A stretch of 6,149 nt of DNA from Clostridiaceae bacterium (GTDB lineage Bacteria > Bacillota_A > Clostridia > Acetivibrionales > Acetivibrionaceae). Numbering within the stretch: the stretch's first letter is position 1; each line of letters opens with the position of its first letter. A program made the position numbers and the translations under genes. The notes under the pieces are model-generated. The model was not told where the DNA came from, made no database searches, and was given only the letters and a program-made list of their open reading frames with translations. The DNA lies in assembly GCA_012513545.1 (NCBI GenBank), contig JAAZCB010000692.1:1-6149 (forward strand), written 5' to 3'. This document shows, in pieces, positions 1-5,107 of the stretch.

Positions 1-1240
1 ATATGTAAATATTGAAGTTATGGGAATGGGAATTGAGCAGACCGCTGTTTTGAGTCTCATATGCCCTCCTGTAAATGGTGTTGAACTTGTCAGCGGTGTT
101 GGTGACATATGCGGATTCGTTCATAAGGATTTACAAGCAGGTCCGGGTATGATGATGACAACACCGAGATTTATAAGCACCACAGGACTGGATTATGCTG
201 AGCTCAACCCTAAGACCATTGTAAGGGTCGGAAACAATGATAAGGAACAATACGAAATGATCAAAAAGAGTGTTGCTATTTCGAAAGACGGTGGAGCAAC
301 CTGGTCAGAAGTACAGCCAAATATCAGTTATACTTTCCCTTCCGATAATCCAGATGACATTGTGCAGGGAGGAACGGTTGCAGTGTCTGCTGATGGAGCA
401 ACATTTGTATGGTCACCCAGCACATCACAGGGTGTAATATGTTATGTGAATGGCGGGTGGAAATCGGTAAGTACGCTTCCGGCAGGAGCAGATGTGTGCT
501 CAGACAGGGTTAATCCAAATATATTTTATGCGTATGCAAAAAACACTTTCTATGTAAGTGATGACGGTGGACAGACGTTTAAAGCGGTGAAGACCGGGCT
601 TGAGTCAGATAAGGCAAAAATTAAAGCAGTTCCTGGCAAGGAAGGGCATGTATGGATTCCAGGTCCAACGACAGGTCTGTCATATACGATTGACGGGGGT
701 AAAACAATAAAGAAGGTTGATGCAGTTACAAGATGCGATGTAATAGGATTTGGAAAAGCTAAAGCGGGAGAAGATTATCTTGCTGTCTATATCTGTGGAG
801 AAACAGACGGTTTATACGCTGTATACCGCTCTGATGATATGGCTGGAAGCTGGGTAAGAGTAAATGACGACCAGCACCAGTATGGTTCCATTAACTATTC
901 AATTACTGGTGATCTGAGGGTTTACGGGCGTGTATTTGTCGCAACAAACGGAAGAGGTATAGTATATGGAGAACCTGGATCAGGCTCTTCAACACCTTCT
1001 CCAAAACCTTCTCCAACACCAACTCAAAAGCCTGTTGAAGGCACCAAGGGGGATATTAATCTGGATGGGAAGATAAATTCAACTGACTATACATTGCAAA
1101 GAAGGCATATTCTCGAAATAAATATACTTACGGGAGAGCAGTTGAAAAATGCCGATGTAAATAGTGACGGAAAGATTAATTCTACTGATTATTCAATGCT
1201 GAAGAGGTATATATTGGGTCTCATAGACTCCTTTAACTAA
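1..1240 (+). CDS. Xyloglucanase, GH74 family, with C-terminal type I dockerin (5' end outside window)
   Basis: This is an endo-acting xyloglucan hydrolase secreted as a cellulosome subunit, resembling Xgh74A of Clostridium thermocellum. The frame is already open at position 2, so the signal peptide, first propeller and first catalytic Asp lie upstream; the Met at position 20 is internal. Counting from that Met, GVGDICGF (26-33) carries Asp29 (bases 104-106), which by family position should be the second catalytic Asp (Asp480 in Xgh74A). FISTTGLDYAELNP and SDRVNPN are GH74-like stretches. Asp-box (BNR) turns of the beta-propeller appear at SKDGGATW (88-95), SDDGGQTF (180-187) and TIDGGKTI (223-230), with degenerate copies at 123-131 and near YRSDDMAGSW. 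A Pro/Ser/Thr linker (320-343) leads to a two-repeat dockerin (344-406). About 377 residues follow the catalytic Asp, in keeping with a family protein near 840 residues. No frameshift is seen. The family call is secure; the exact orthologue is not. Confidence 0.93.
   Translation, partial: YVNIEVMGMGIEQTAVLSLICPPVNGVELVSGVGDICGFVHKDLQAGPGMMMTTPRFISTTGLDYAELNPKTIVRVGNNDKEQYEMIKKSVAISKDGGATWSEVQPNISYTFPSDNPDDIVQGGTVAVSADGATFVWSPSTSQGVICYVNGGWKSVSTLPAGADVCSDRVNPNIFYAYAKNTFYVSDDGGQTFKAVKTGLESDKAKIKAVPGKEGHVWIPGPTTGLSYTIDGGKTIKKVDAVTRCDVIGFGKAKAGEDYLAVYICGETDGLYAVYRSDDMAGSWVRVNDDQHQYGSINYSITGDLRVYGRVFVATNGRGIVYGEPGSGSSTPSPKPSPTPTQKPVEGTKGDINLDGKINSTDYTLQRRHILEINILTGEQLKNADVNSDGKINSTDYSMLKRYILGLIDSFN
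977..1048 (+). other. Pro/Ser/Thr-rich interdomain linker
   Basis: Twenty-four codons encode a flexible linker with alternating TPSPKPSPTPTQKP-like residues between the GH74 module and the dockerin. Such linkers are usual in cellulosomal enzymes and are often glycosylated. The codons are repetitive (cct-tct, cca-aca) and could be prone to length change. Confidence 0.85.
1049..1237 (+). other. Type I dockerin domain, two calcium-binding repeats
   Basis: The last 63 codons encode a dockerin, the module that plugs an enzyme into a cohesin on the scaffoldin. Repeat 1 (1052-1117) starts DINLDGKINSTDY and repeat 2 (1154-1219) starts DVNSDGKINSTDY. Each has the F-hand calcium pattern D-x-N-x-D-G-x-I/V-N-S-T-D. 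Positions 10-11 are Ser-Thr in both repeats and positions 17-18 are RR or KR, which is the C. thermocellum-type recognition pattern rather than the Ala-Leu/Ile type of C. cellulolyticum. The symmetry suggests the usual dual-mode cohesin binding. The two repeats are also clearly related at DNA level. Confidence 0.95.
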
Positions 1241-1304
1241 GGAGTAAGGAAGCCTTAATAAACAACACGTTTTGTAGATCTTTATAAAAGTGCAAAAGTA
1301 CGGT

Positions 1305-1360
1305 GTCGATAACCTGGATCAATTGATGGAAAACTTATTCAGGTTATCGGCTATTTTTTT
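1305..1360 (+). terminator. Rho-independent terminator of the xyloglucanase gene
   Basis: CGATAACCTG (1307-1316) pairs perfectly with CAGGTTATCG (1340-1349). A G-T and a G-C pair outside it lengthen the stem to 12 bp around a 23-base loop. Seven T's follow at 1354-1360. The stem starts 65 bases after the TAA. Read leftward it has only four T's several bases after the stem, so it is at best a weak terminator for the hydrolase gene on the other strand. Confidence 0.9.
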
Positions 1361-1415
1361 ATGATAAGGCTGTCTGGAGGATTTGCCAGGAACAACTGGC
1401 TCCTTTGCAACTGGA
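1361..1415. other. Short gap between convergent genes, weak hairpin
   Basis: GCCAG (1385-1389) can pair with CTGGC (1396-1400) around a 6-base loop, but no T-run follows on either strand. I see no convincing terminator for the leftward hydrolase gene here. Confidence 0.4.
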
Positions 1416-2354
1416 CTATGTTTTGCTGGCGGAAAAATTATGAGAATTTATCCAGGTGATAATGCGTAATATTATCTGATCGCGGTTTTGTTCATTTATT
1501 AATTCATGTCTTGCTTCTTTAAAAAGCAGTGCCTTCACATCTTTAATACCGTTTTTTTTGTATAGCTGCAGCAGTATGGAAATATCTTTTCCCCAATGAC
1601 CTACCGGATCTTTATCCCCCGAAATTAAAAGTATTGGAGTGTTTTTGGGAATCTTAACAATATTTTTGGCTTTTTGCAGTTCTTTCAAACCTGAAAGAAG
1701 TTCATAGAAAAGGTTGTTGGTACAGGGGATACCGCATTTTGGGTCGGCAAGATACTTTTTTATGGCATTTTTGTCTCGTGAAAGCCAATCAAATAGTGTT
1801 TCGGGGTCTGATACCTTTTCGTTGAAATTCTCAAAAACCATTTTGTTTAAATAGAAGCTTCTCCTTTTAGAACCATCCCTTTCTATAAGTCTTGAAGCTA
1901 TCAGAATTCCTGCATTTAGAATAAGGGGGTCATAATGACCGGAGCCTGAAAGAATTGCTCCATTTATCCTGTTCGGATACTCATATAAGTATTGTCTCAA
2001 CACGAAGCTTCCCATGCTGTGACCGAAAAAAAACACAGGCATGCCGGGATGCAGCTTCTTAATAATGCGCGTAAGATGGTATGTATCGGCCACCATGCGA
2101 TTCCAGCCGTTTTCTCCAAGGTATATCAAATTCTCATAAGTCTTTGCAGTCTTCCCATGGCCTCTGTGGTCATTTGCAAATACAACATAGCCTTGCTCGG
2201 TAAGCTTTTGAGCAAAATAATCATATCTTCCGGCATGCTCGCATACTCCATGGGCAATCTGGACAACACCCTTTATGTGTGTCTCGGGTAACCACTTGTA
2301 AACAAATATGTCAATATTATCTTTAGATTTGAAGGTAAAAGTTTCATTGATCAT
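1416..2354 (-). CDS. Alpha/beta hydrolase, monoacylglycerol lipase / lysophospholipase-like (COG2267, Hydrolase_4)
   Basis: This is a probable cytoplasmic serine esterase of 312 residues, the full length for the family, with no signal peptide. The family cleaves monoacylglycerols, lysophospholipids or other small esters; the substrate cannot be read from sequence. HGVCEHAGRY (35-44) is the family's oxyanion-hole HGxxEHxxRY motif, and NDHRGHG (61-67) is also typical. GHSMG (111-115) is the nucleophile elbow with Ser113. GDKDPVG (246-252) supplies the acid, Asp249, and ARHE (281-284) supplies His283, so the triad is complete. Residues about 140-235 form the variable lid. The ATG overlaps the stop of the upstream nucleotidyltransferase gene as ATGA (2351-2354), and AAGGGGA lies 7 bases before it, so the start is firm and translation is probably coupled. 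The gene ends in TAG. A housekeeping lipid role is inferred; no functional link with tRNA maturation is evident. Confidence 0.9.
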   Translation of the reverse strand: MINETFTFKSKDNIDIFVYKWLPETHIKGVVQIAHGVCEHAGRYDYFAQKLTEQGYVVFANDHRGHGKTAKTYENLIYLGENGWNRMVADTYHLTRIIKKLHPGMPVFFFGHSMGSFVLRQYLYEYPNRINGAILSGSGHYDPLILNAGILIASRLIERDGSKRRSFYLNKMVFENFNEKVSDPETLFDWLSRDKNAIKKYLADPKCGIPCTNNLFYELLSGLKELQKAKNIVKIPKNTPILLISGDKDPVGHWGKDISILLQLYKKNGIKDVKALLFKEARHELINEQNRDQIILRIITWINSHNFSASKT

Positions 2355-3712
2355 TTCAAATCCCCTTTTGCGTGGAAAATAGATTCAACAATTTTATTGA
2401 AAAAGTTTTTATCAGCAAGGAGCCCTATTAAGTTTTCTTTTGTATTTAGGTCAGGGTTATCAATAACTTTATCAAGAAGCTTTTTCAATATAATTCCCAT
2501 TTCCTTTCCGGGCTCTATACCAAGTTCAATCAGGTCGTTACCGCTTATGGCAAGATCTTTTGTTTCAATACATTGATTTTTTTTCTTTATTTCATAATAC
2601 ATTTCCTTTACCATATTAATTTTGTGCATTCTTTCAGTCAGGAATTCCGGATTCTGGCCAGTAATATCTGCCTTGTGGACCTTAAGGAGATCTAAGAACA
2701 GATCCTTGCCTACTATGCTTAAAGCCCGTCTTACCGATTTGTAACCAGGCTCAATTTTCCTGTCGTGGTGGTCGATTAGGAGACATACCTTGTTAATGAA
2801 TTTGTTATCGAACTTAAGTCTTCTAAGAATATTTTCGGCAATATATACGCTTTTATGCGGATGCCCGTAAAAATGGTCAATTCCGTTATTATCAGTTGTC
2901 TTGGTAACCGCCTTGCCAATATCATGGAGCAGCATTGTCCATCTTAACAGACTTTTGTTTTCAATGCTTGAAACACAATGTAAAGAGTGGATTGCAACAT
3001 TATGAACATGGTAAGGGTGGTTTTGAGTTGTGTCAAAACAACGGTCAAATTCCGGCAGTATGTGCCTCATGAGGCCGGTTTCCCTTAAAAGTACAAACTT
3101 CATGGGATTATCTGAGACTAGAATATTTGTAAGTTCTTCACGTATTCTTTCGGGGCTGATTTTAAGTATTAGTCCACAGTTTTCTCTAATAGCTGACAGG
3201 GTGTTTTCTTCAATTTCAAAATTCAATGCTGCACAAAAGCGTATAGCCCTTAACATGCGAAGCGGGTCTTCCATATAACGCTGACAGGGGCTGATAACCG
3301 CTCTTATCAGCAGATTATCAATATCCCTTTTTCCACAAAAGGGGTCTATGAATCCTTCTTCATTATTGTAGGCTATGGCATTCATTGTAAAATCTCTCAG
3401 CTCCAAATCACCTTCTATTCCAGGTTTACTGCACGAGAGCCCTGACCTGAACGTGGTTATTTCATAATTGCTTTTATTGACAACTACCGTTACTGTTCCG
3501 TGTTTAAGGCCTGTATCAACAGTCTTATCAAACAGCTTTTTTATCTCTTCAGGACTTGCATCAGTCGTTATATCCCAGTCTTTTGGAGTTTTACCAAGCA
3601 GGCTGTCCCTTACACAGCCGCCTACAATATAGGCCCTGTAGTTGCGATTGTGCAATGTATTAATTATCTGCGCTGCTTCGCGAGGTATGTCTATATTTGT
3701 ATCAAAGCTCAT
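2351..3712 (-). CDS. cca: tRNA nucleotidyltransferase (CCA/CC-adding class II) with HD domain
   Basis: This 453-residue enzyme of the class II nucleotidyltransferase family builds or repairs the tRNA 3' CCA end. GGCVRDSLLG (31-40) and DWD (Asp45, Asp47) form the catalytic site. RDFTMNA (106-112) is motif B, and DPFCGKRDI (123-131) corresponds to the usual DPFGG element with Cys for Gly. EDPLR (148-152) is the amino-acid nucleotide template, and ISPERIREEL (185-194) follows. An HD domain spans about 232-350 (H235, H263-D264 in HDIGK, H284, D349). The C-terminal LAISGNDLIELG (387-398) matches the tRNA-binding tail. The gap between TTFR and RDFTMNA is only 16 residues against 26 in the Geobacillus enzyme as I recall it, so the flexible loop is shortened; the product may be CC-adding only. 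The start is supported by GAAAGGAA upstream. The gene overlaps the hydrolase gene by 4 bases. The family is certain; CC versus CCA activity is inference. Confidence 0.93.
   Translation of the reverse strand: MSFDTNIDIPREAAQIINTLHNRNYRAYIVGGCVRDSLLGKTPKDWDITTDASPEEIKKLFDKTVDTGLKHGTVTVVVNKSNYEITTFRSGLSCSKPGIEGDLELRDFTMNAIAYNNEEGFIDPFCGKRDIDNLLIRAVISPCQRYMEDPLRMLRAIRFCAALNFEIEENTLSAIRENCGLILKISPERIREELTNILVSDNPMKFVLLRETGLMRHILPEFDRCFDTTQNHPYHVHNVAIHSLHCVSSIENKSLLRWTMLLHDIGKAVTKTTDNNGIDHFYGHPHKSVYIAENILRRLKFDNKFINKVCLLIDHHDRKIEPGYKSVRRALSIVGKDLFLDLLKVHKADITGQNPEFLTERMHKINMVKEMYYEIKKKNQCIETKDLAISGNDLIELGIEPGKEMGIILKKLLDKVIDNPDLNTKENLIGLLADKNFFNKIVESIFHAKGDLK
2361..2368 (-). promoter_or_regulatory. 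Ribosome binding site of the hydrolase gene, inside the upstream gene
   Basis: On the minus strand AAAGGGGA ends 6-7 bases before the ATG at 2354. It lies within the last codons of the nucleotidyltransferase gene, which supports the ATGA-overlap start and translational coupling. Confidence 0.75.
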
Positions 3713-3718
3713 AAGTAT

Positions 3719-3726
3719 TTCCTTTC
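3719..3726 (-). promoter_or_regulatory. Ribosome binding site of the tRNA nucleotidyltransferase gene
   Basis: GAAAGGAA on the minus strand has its AGGA core 7 bases or so before the ATG at 3712. No competing in-frame start has a comparable site. Confidence 0.75.
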
Positions 3727-3802
3727 ACATATTCCGGTTGCTTTTAAGTCTTAAGTACCGACATTTTATACTTCTGGCAAAAATCTCAGATTACTTATCT
3801 AT

Positions 3803-3830
3803 ATTATACTATATGGTTTGTCTTTGGAAA
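3803..3830 (-). promoter_or_regulatory. Probable sigma-A promoter of the cca-hydrolase operon
   Basis: On the minus strand a perfect TATAAT (3808-3803) lies 16 bases downstream of TTTCCA (3830-3825), which matches TTGACA at 4 of 6 positions. An A/T-rich stretch with a run of A's lies just upstream (about 3831-3848) and could act as an UP element. Transcription would start near 3796, giving a leader of about 85 bases. The -35 is weak, so the call is moderate. Confidence 0.5.
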
Positions 3831-4020
3831 CAGTTGATATTTTTTTAAGCGGAAATGCCTCCTAACCTGTTTAAATATCAATATCTTTAATATCTGTTAT
3901 AAATCATAAATTATGTTCATGCTATAAACTTGATACGTATTTATATTGTTCAATAATACAGCGGAGTTTATAAATACTTTGATACATACTGTGGATATAC
4001 CCCATAAGGGTATGTGGGGA

Positions 4021-4071
4021 ATAAAAAAATACCCCGTGCATTCCAAAGAAGAGAAGGGAGAATGCCACGGG
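4021..4071 (-). terminator. Terminator-shaped hairpin, minus strand
   Basis: CCCGTGCATTC (4033-4043) pairs with GAATG-C-CACGGG (4060-4071), giving 11 bp with one bulged C around a 16-base loop. Read leftward, the GC-rich stem is followed by GTATTTTTTTATT, so it has the form of a rho-independent terminator on the minus strand. It lies about 310 bases upstream of the nucleotidyltransferase start codon with no recognised gene ending there. Confidence 0.65.
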
Positions 4072-4229
4072 ATTTAGGGGAGTAACTTTTAAAAAATTAC
4101 TATAATCAATATAATACATTCTGTAGAATAATGTAACACAAATCAAAAACTTCGCAAAATTCGACAAATTATTCTAAAAAAAGCAACACCCATAAGTGGA
4201 AAAAGTCACAGTTAGTTGAGTTTAAAACG

Positions 4230-4252
4230 CATAAACACAACACATGTTTATG
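4230..4252. repeat. Inverted repeat, 8 bp arms, 7-base spacer
   Basis: CATAAACA (4230-4237) and TGTTTATG (4245-4252) are perfect inverted copies. No T-run follows on either strand. It could be a protein-binding site or a small RNA hairpin; nothing in the window tells which. Confidence 0.35.
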
Positions 4253-4384
4253 TTAGATGATATATAGTGCCTGTATTTACATTTATAAAAAATACTGATA
4301 TTCAGGACATCTTATGTACTAGTAAAAAAGAAAGCGGAGAATCAAAAGAAATAAAGTAATAAAGCTTAAGAAGGGTCTTGCAAC

Positions 4385-4415
4385 AAAAAAAATCCTCATG
4401 TGTTCAAGAGGATTT
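4385..4415 (-). terminator. Strong rho-independent terminator, minus strand
   Basis: AAATCCTC (4390-4397) pairs perfectly with GAGGATTT (4408-4415) around a 10-base loop. Leftward of the stem the plus strand has an unbroken run of A's (4385-4392), so a leftward transcript ends in a run of about eight U's, partly shared with the stem. On the plus strand no T-run follows. No gene ends just before it; a strong leftward promoter at 4440-4448 is only about 25 bases upstream of the stem. Confidence 0.8.
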
Positions 4416-4439
4416 AGAGTACTATTTAATCTCAAGTCT

Positions 4440-4448
4440 ATTATACCA
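4440..4448 (-). promoter_or_regulatory. Extended -10 promoter, minus strand
   Basis: On the minus strand the sequence reads TGGTATAAT: a perfect -10 with the TG of an extended -10 element, which can work without a good -35. No TTGACA-like box lies at the right distance. Transcription would start near 4433 and run directly into the terminator at 4415-4385, giving an RNA of only about 50 bases unless it reads through. Confidence 0.55.
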
Positions 4449-4494
4449 TTTTCACAAAAATAATTCTATACTTTTTTTCAAATATGTTTCAGGA

Positions 4495-4526
4495 AATTTT
4501 CATTAGTATTACAGAAGTTGAAAATT
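4495..4526. repeat. AT-rich inverted repeat upstream of the yerC-like gene promoter
   Basis: AATTTTCA (4495-4502) and TGAAAATT (4519-4526) are perfect inverted copies with a 16-base spacer, centred about 70 bases upstream of the -35 of the rightward promoter. It could be an operator, but AT-rich repeats of this size also arise by chance. The rest of 4449-4580 shows nothing recognisable. Confidence 0.25.
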
Positions 4527-4580
4527 GGTATAAGCAGGATGCTTGCAAACATATAGGAAAAGTGTTGTTGATATGAATTC

Positions 4581-4609
4581 TTGACTATATTAAGAAAAGC
4601 TGATATTGT
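4581..4609 (+). promoter_or_regulatory. Sigma-A promoter of the YerC/YecD-family gene
   Basis: TTGACT (4581-4586), a 17-base spacer and TATTGT (4604-4609), with TG at 4601-4602 making an extended -10. Transcription would start near 4616, leaving a leader of about 67 bases. The leader contains the 8-base palindrome CCTTAAGG (4654-4661), a possible site for autoregulation. Confidence 0.7.
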
Positions 4610-4666
4610 AAATTCGAAAGGGTCATAAGGCTTTATTCCATATGACAAAATGTCCTTAAGGTAAAA

Positions 4667-4672
4667 TAGGAG
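4667..4672 (+). promoter_or_regulatory. Ribosome binding site deciding a GTG start
   Basis: TAGGAG lies 10 bases before GTG at 4683. The first in-frame ATG (4707) has no ribosome site in front of it, so the GTG is the better start. A second purine patch, GAGGGA (4675-4680), is too close to the GTG to be the main site. Confidence 0.65.
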
Positions 4673-4682
4673 TTGAGGGATT

Positions 4683-4976
4683 GTGAATTCAAAAATTAAA
4701 GATGAAATGACAGATAAACTCTTTGAGGCTATCATGCTTCTGGAAAACATTGAAGAGTGCTATAATTTTTTTGAGGACATTTGCACTATATCTGAAATAA
4801 AGGCATTGGCTCAAAGGCTTGAAGTTGCAAATATGCTCAGAAAAGGCAATACATATACCGAGATAAGCGAAAAAACAGGCGCAAGCACAGCCACCATAAG
4901 CAGGGTTAACAGGGCATTGAATTATGGTGCAGACGGATATAAGACAATACTGGACAGGTTTGACAGTAAAATTTAG
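4683..4976 (+). CDS. YerC/YecD-family TrpR-like transcriptional regulator
   Basis: This 97-residue cytoplasmic DNA-binding protein belongs to the TrpR-related YerC/YecD family of Firmicutes and has the normal family length. Helices in the first 50 residues should make the dimer. EIKALAQRLEVANML (38-52) is the family's most recognisable stretch. TYTEISEKTGASTATISRVNRALNYG (57-82) contains the helix-turn-helix, with GASTATISRVNR as the recognition segment. The Trp-binding specificity of true TrpR should not be assumed. From memory, comparative genomics has linked some members (YerC/HisR) to histidine biosynthesis genes; none is present here. The gene has its own promoter (4581-4609) and a GTG start with TAGGAG upstream. 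No convincing terminator follows: AACATATGTT plus six T's (4990-5003) can form only a very short stem. Read-through into the next gene is therefore possible. The family call is firm; the target is unknown. Confidence 0.92.
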   Translation: MNSKIKDEMTDKLFEAIMLLENIEECYNFFEDICTISEIKALAQRLEVANMLRKGNTYTEISEKTGASTATISRVNRALNYGADGYKTILDRFDSKI

Positions 4977-5005
4977 ACAAATTGTTATGAACATATGTTT
5001 TTTAG

Positions 5006-5034
5006 TTGATTTAATTCAAAAAATTATGTATTAT
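5006..5034 (+). promoter_or_regulatory. Probable sigma-A promoter of the 137-residue protein gene
   Basis: TTGATT (5006-5011), a 17-base spacer and TATTAT (5029-5034). The start point would be near 5041. That places the upstream in-frame ATG at 5039 at or before the transcript start and so favours the ATG at 5108. Confidence 0.55.
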
Positions 5035-5094
5035 TACAATGTATATAGGTTGTATTGGTTATAGCTTGCTTTTTTTATATATTGAAGTATTGAA

Positions 5095-5102
5095 AAGGAA
5101 GG
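5095..5102 (+). promoter_or_regulatory. Ribosome binding site deciding the start at 5108
   Basis: AAGGAAGG ends 5 bases before ATG 5108, and its AAGGA core is 8 bases away. The in-frame ATG at 5039, 23 codons upstream, has only AT-rich sequence before it. Confidence 0.75.
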
Positions 5103-5107
5103 TTTGG

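Larger units (their letters stand above)
3849..4439. other. Long AT-rich intergenic region with structured elements, no convincing gene
   Basis: No open frame here has a family signature, a good ribosome site and gene-like composition. The region contains: a short hairpin ATACCC/GGGTAT (3997-4013); a larger hairpin with a minus-strand T-run (4021-4071); an inverted repeat ATTCT-GT-AGAAT (4118-4129); a wide AT-rich pair AGAATAAT/ATTATTCT (4125-4132 and 4168-4175); CATAAACA/TGTTTATG (4230-4252); and a strong minus-strand terminator (4385-4415). A TTGATA at 3930 with TAATAC 18 bases on could be a weak rightward promoter. The region may hold small RNAs or be the remains of a lost gene. Confidence 0.5.

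Noticed and set aside
1992..2291. 99-codon plus-strand frame inside the hydrolase gene
   Set aside because: It is antisense to a complete alpha/beta hydrolase with intact catalytic motifs.
4062..4085. Seven-codon plus-strand frame (MPRDLGE) inside the hairpin
   Set aside because: The purine-rich ribosome-like site is immediately next to the ATG, too close to work, and the frame is too short to support.
4077..4086. GGGGAGTAAC, reminiscent of the start of a yybP-ykoY manganese riboswitch
   Set aside because: None of the downstream conserved parts of that riboswitch can be found in the following 150 bases.
3922..4167. 81-codon open frame on the minus strand in the intergenic region
   Set aside because: It runs through the terminator-shaped hairpin and its T-run, has no convincing ribosome site and shows no family resemblance.
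4160..4168. TTTGTCGAA on the minus strand, matching a Spo0A box
   Set aside because: A 7-base core match is expected about once by chance in a window of this size, and no sporulation gene or well-placed promoter lies next to it.
3713..4440. Possible T-box leader upstream of the tRNA nucleotidyltransferase gene
   Set aside because: The TGGNACCGCG-type T-box sequence is not present on the minus strand and there is no specifier-like stem.
4478..4750. 90-codon open frame on the minus strand
   Set aside because: It overlaps the start, ribosome site and promoter of the regulator gene on the opposite strand, and its composition is that of AT-rich non-coding DNA.
4689..4994. 101-codon minus-strand frame covering the regulator gene
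   Set aside because: It is almost entirely antisense to the well-supported YerC/YecD-family gene and has no family signature.
5039..5107. Upstream ATG at 5039 giving a 160-residue version of the unrecognised protein
   Set aside because: It has no ribosome site, coincides with the predicted transcript start, and is outclassed by AAGGAAGG before the ATG at 5108.
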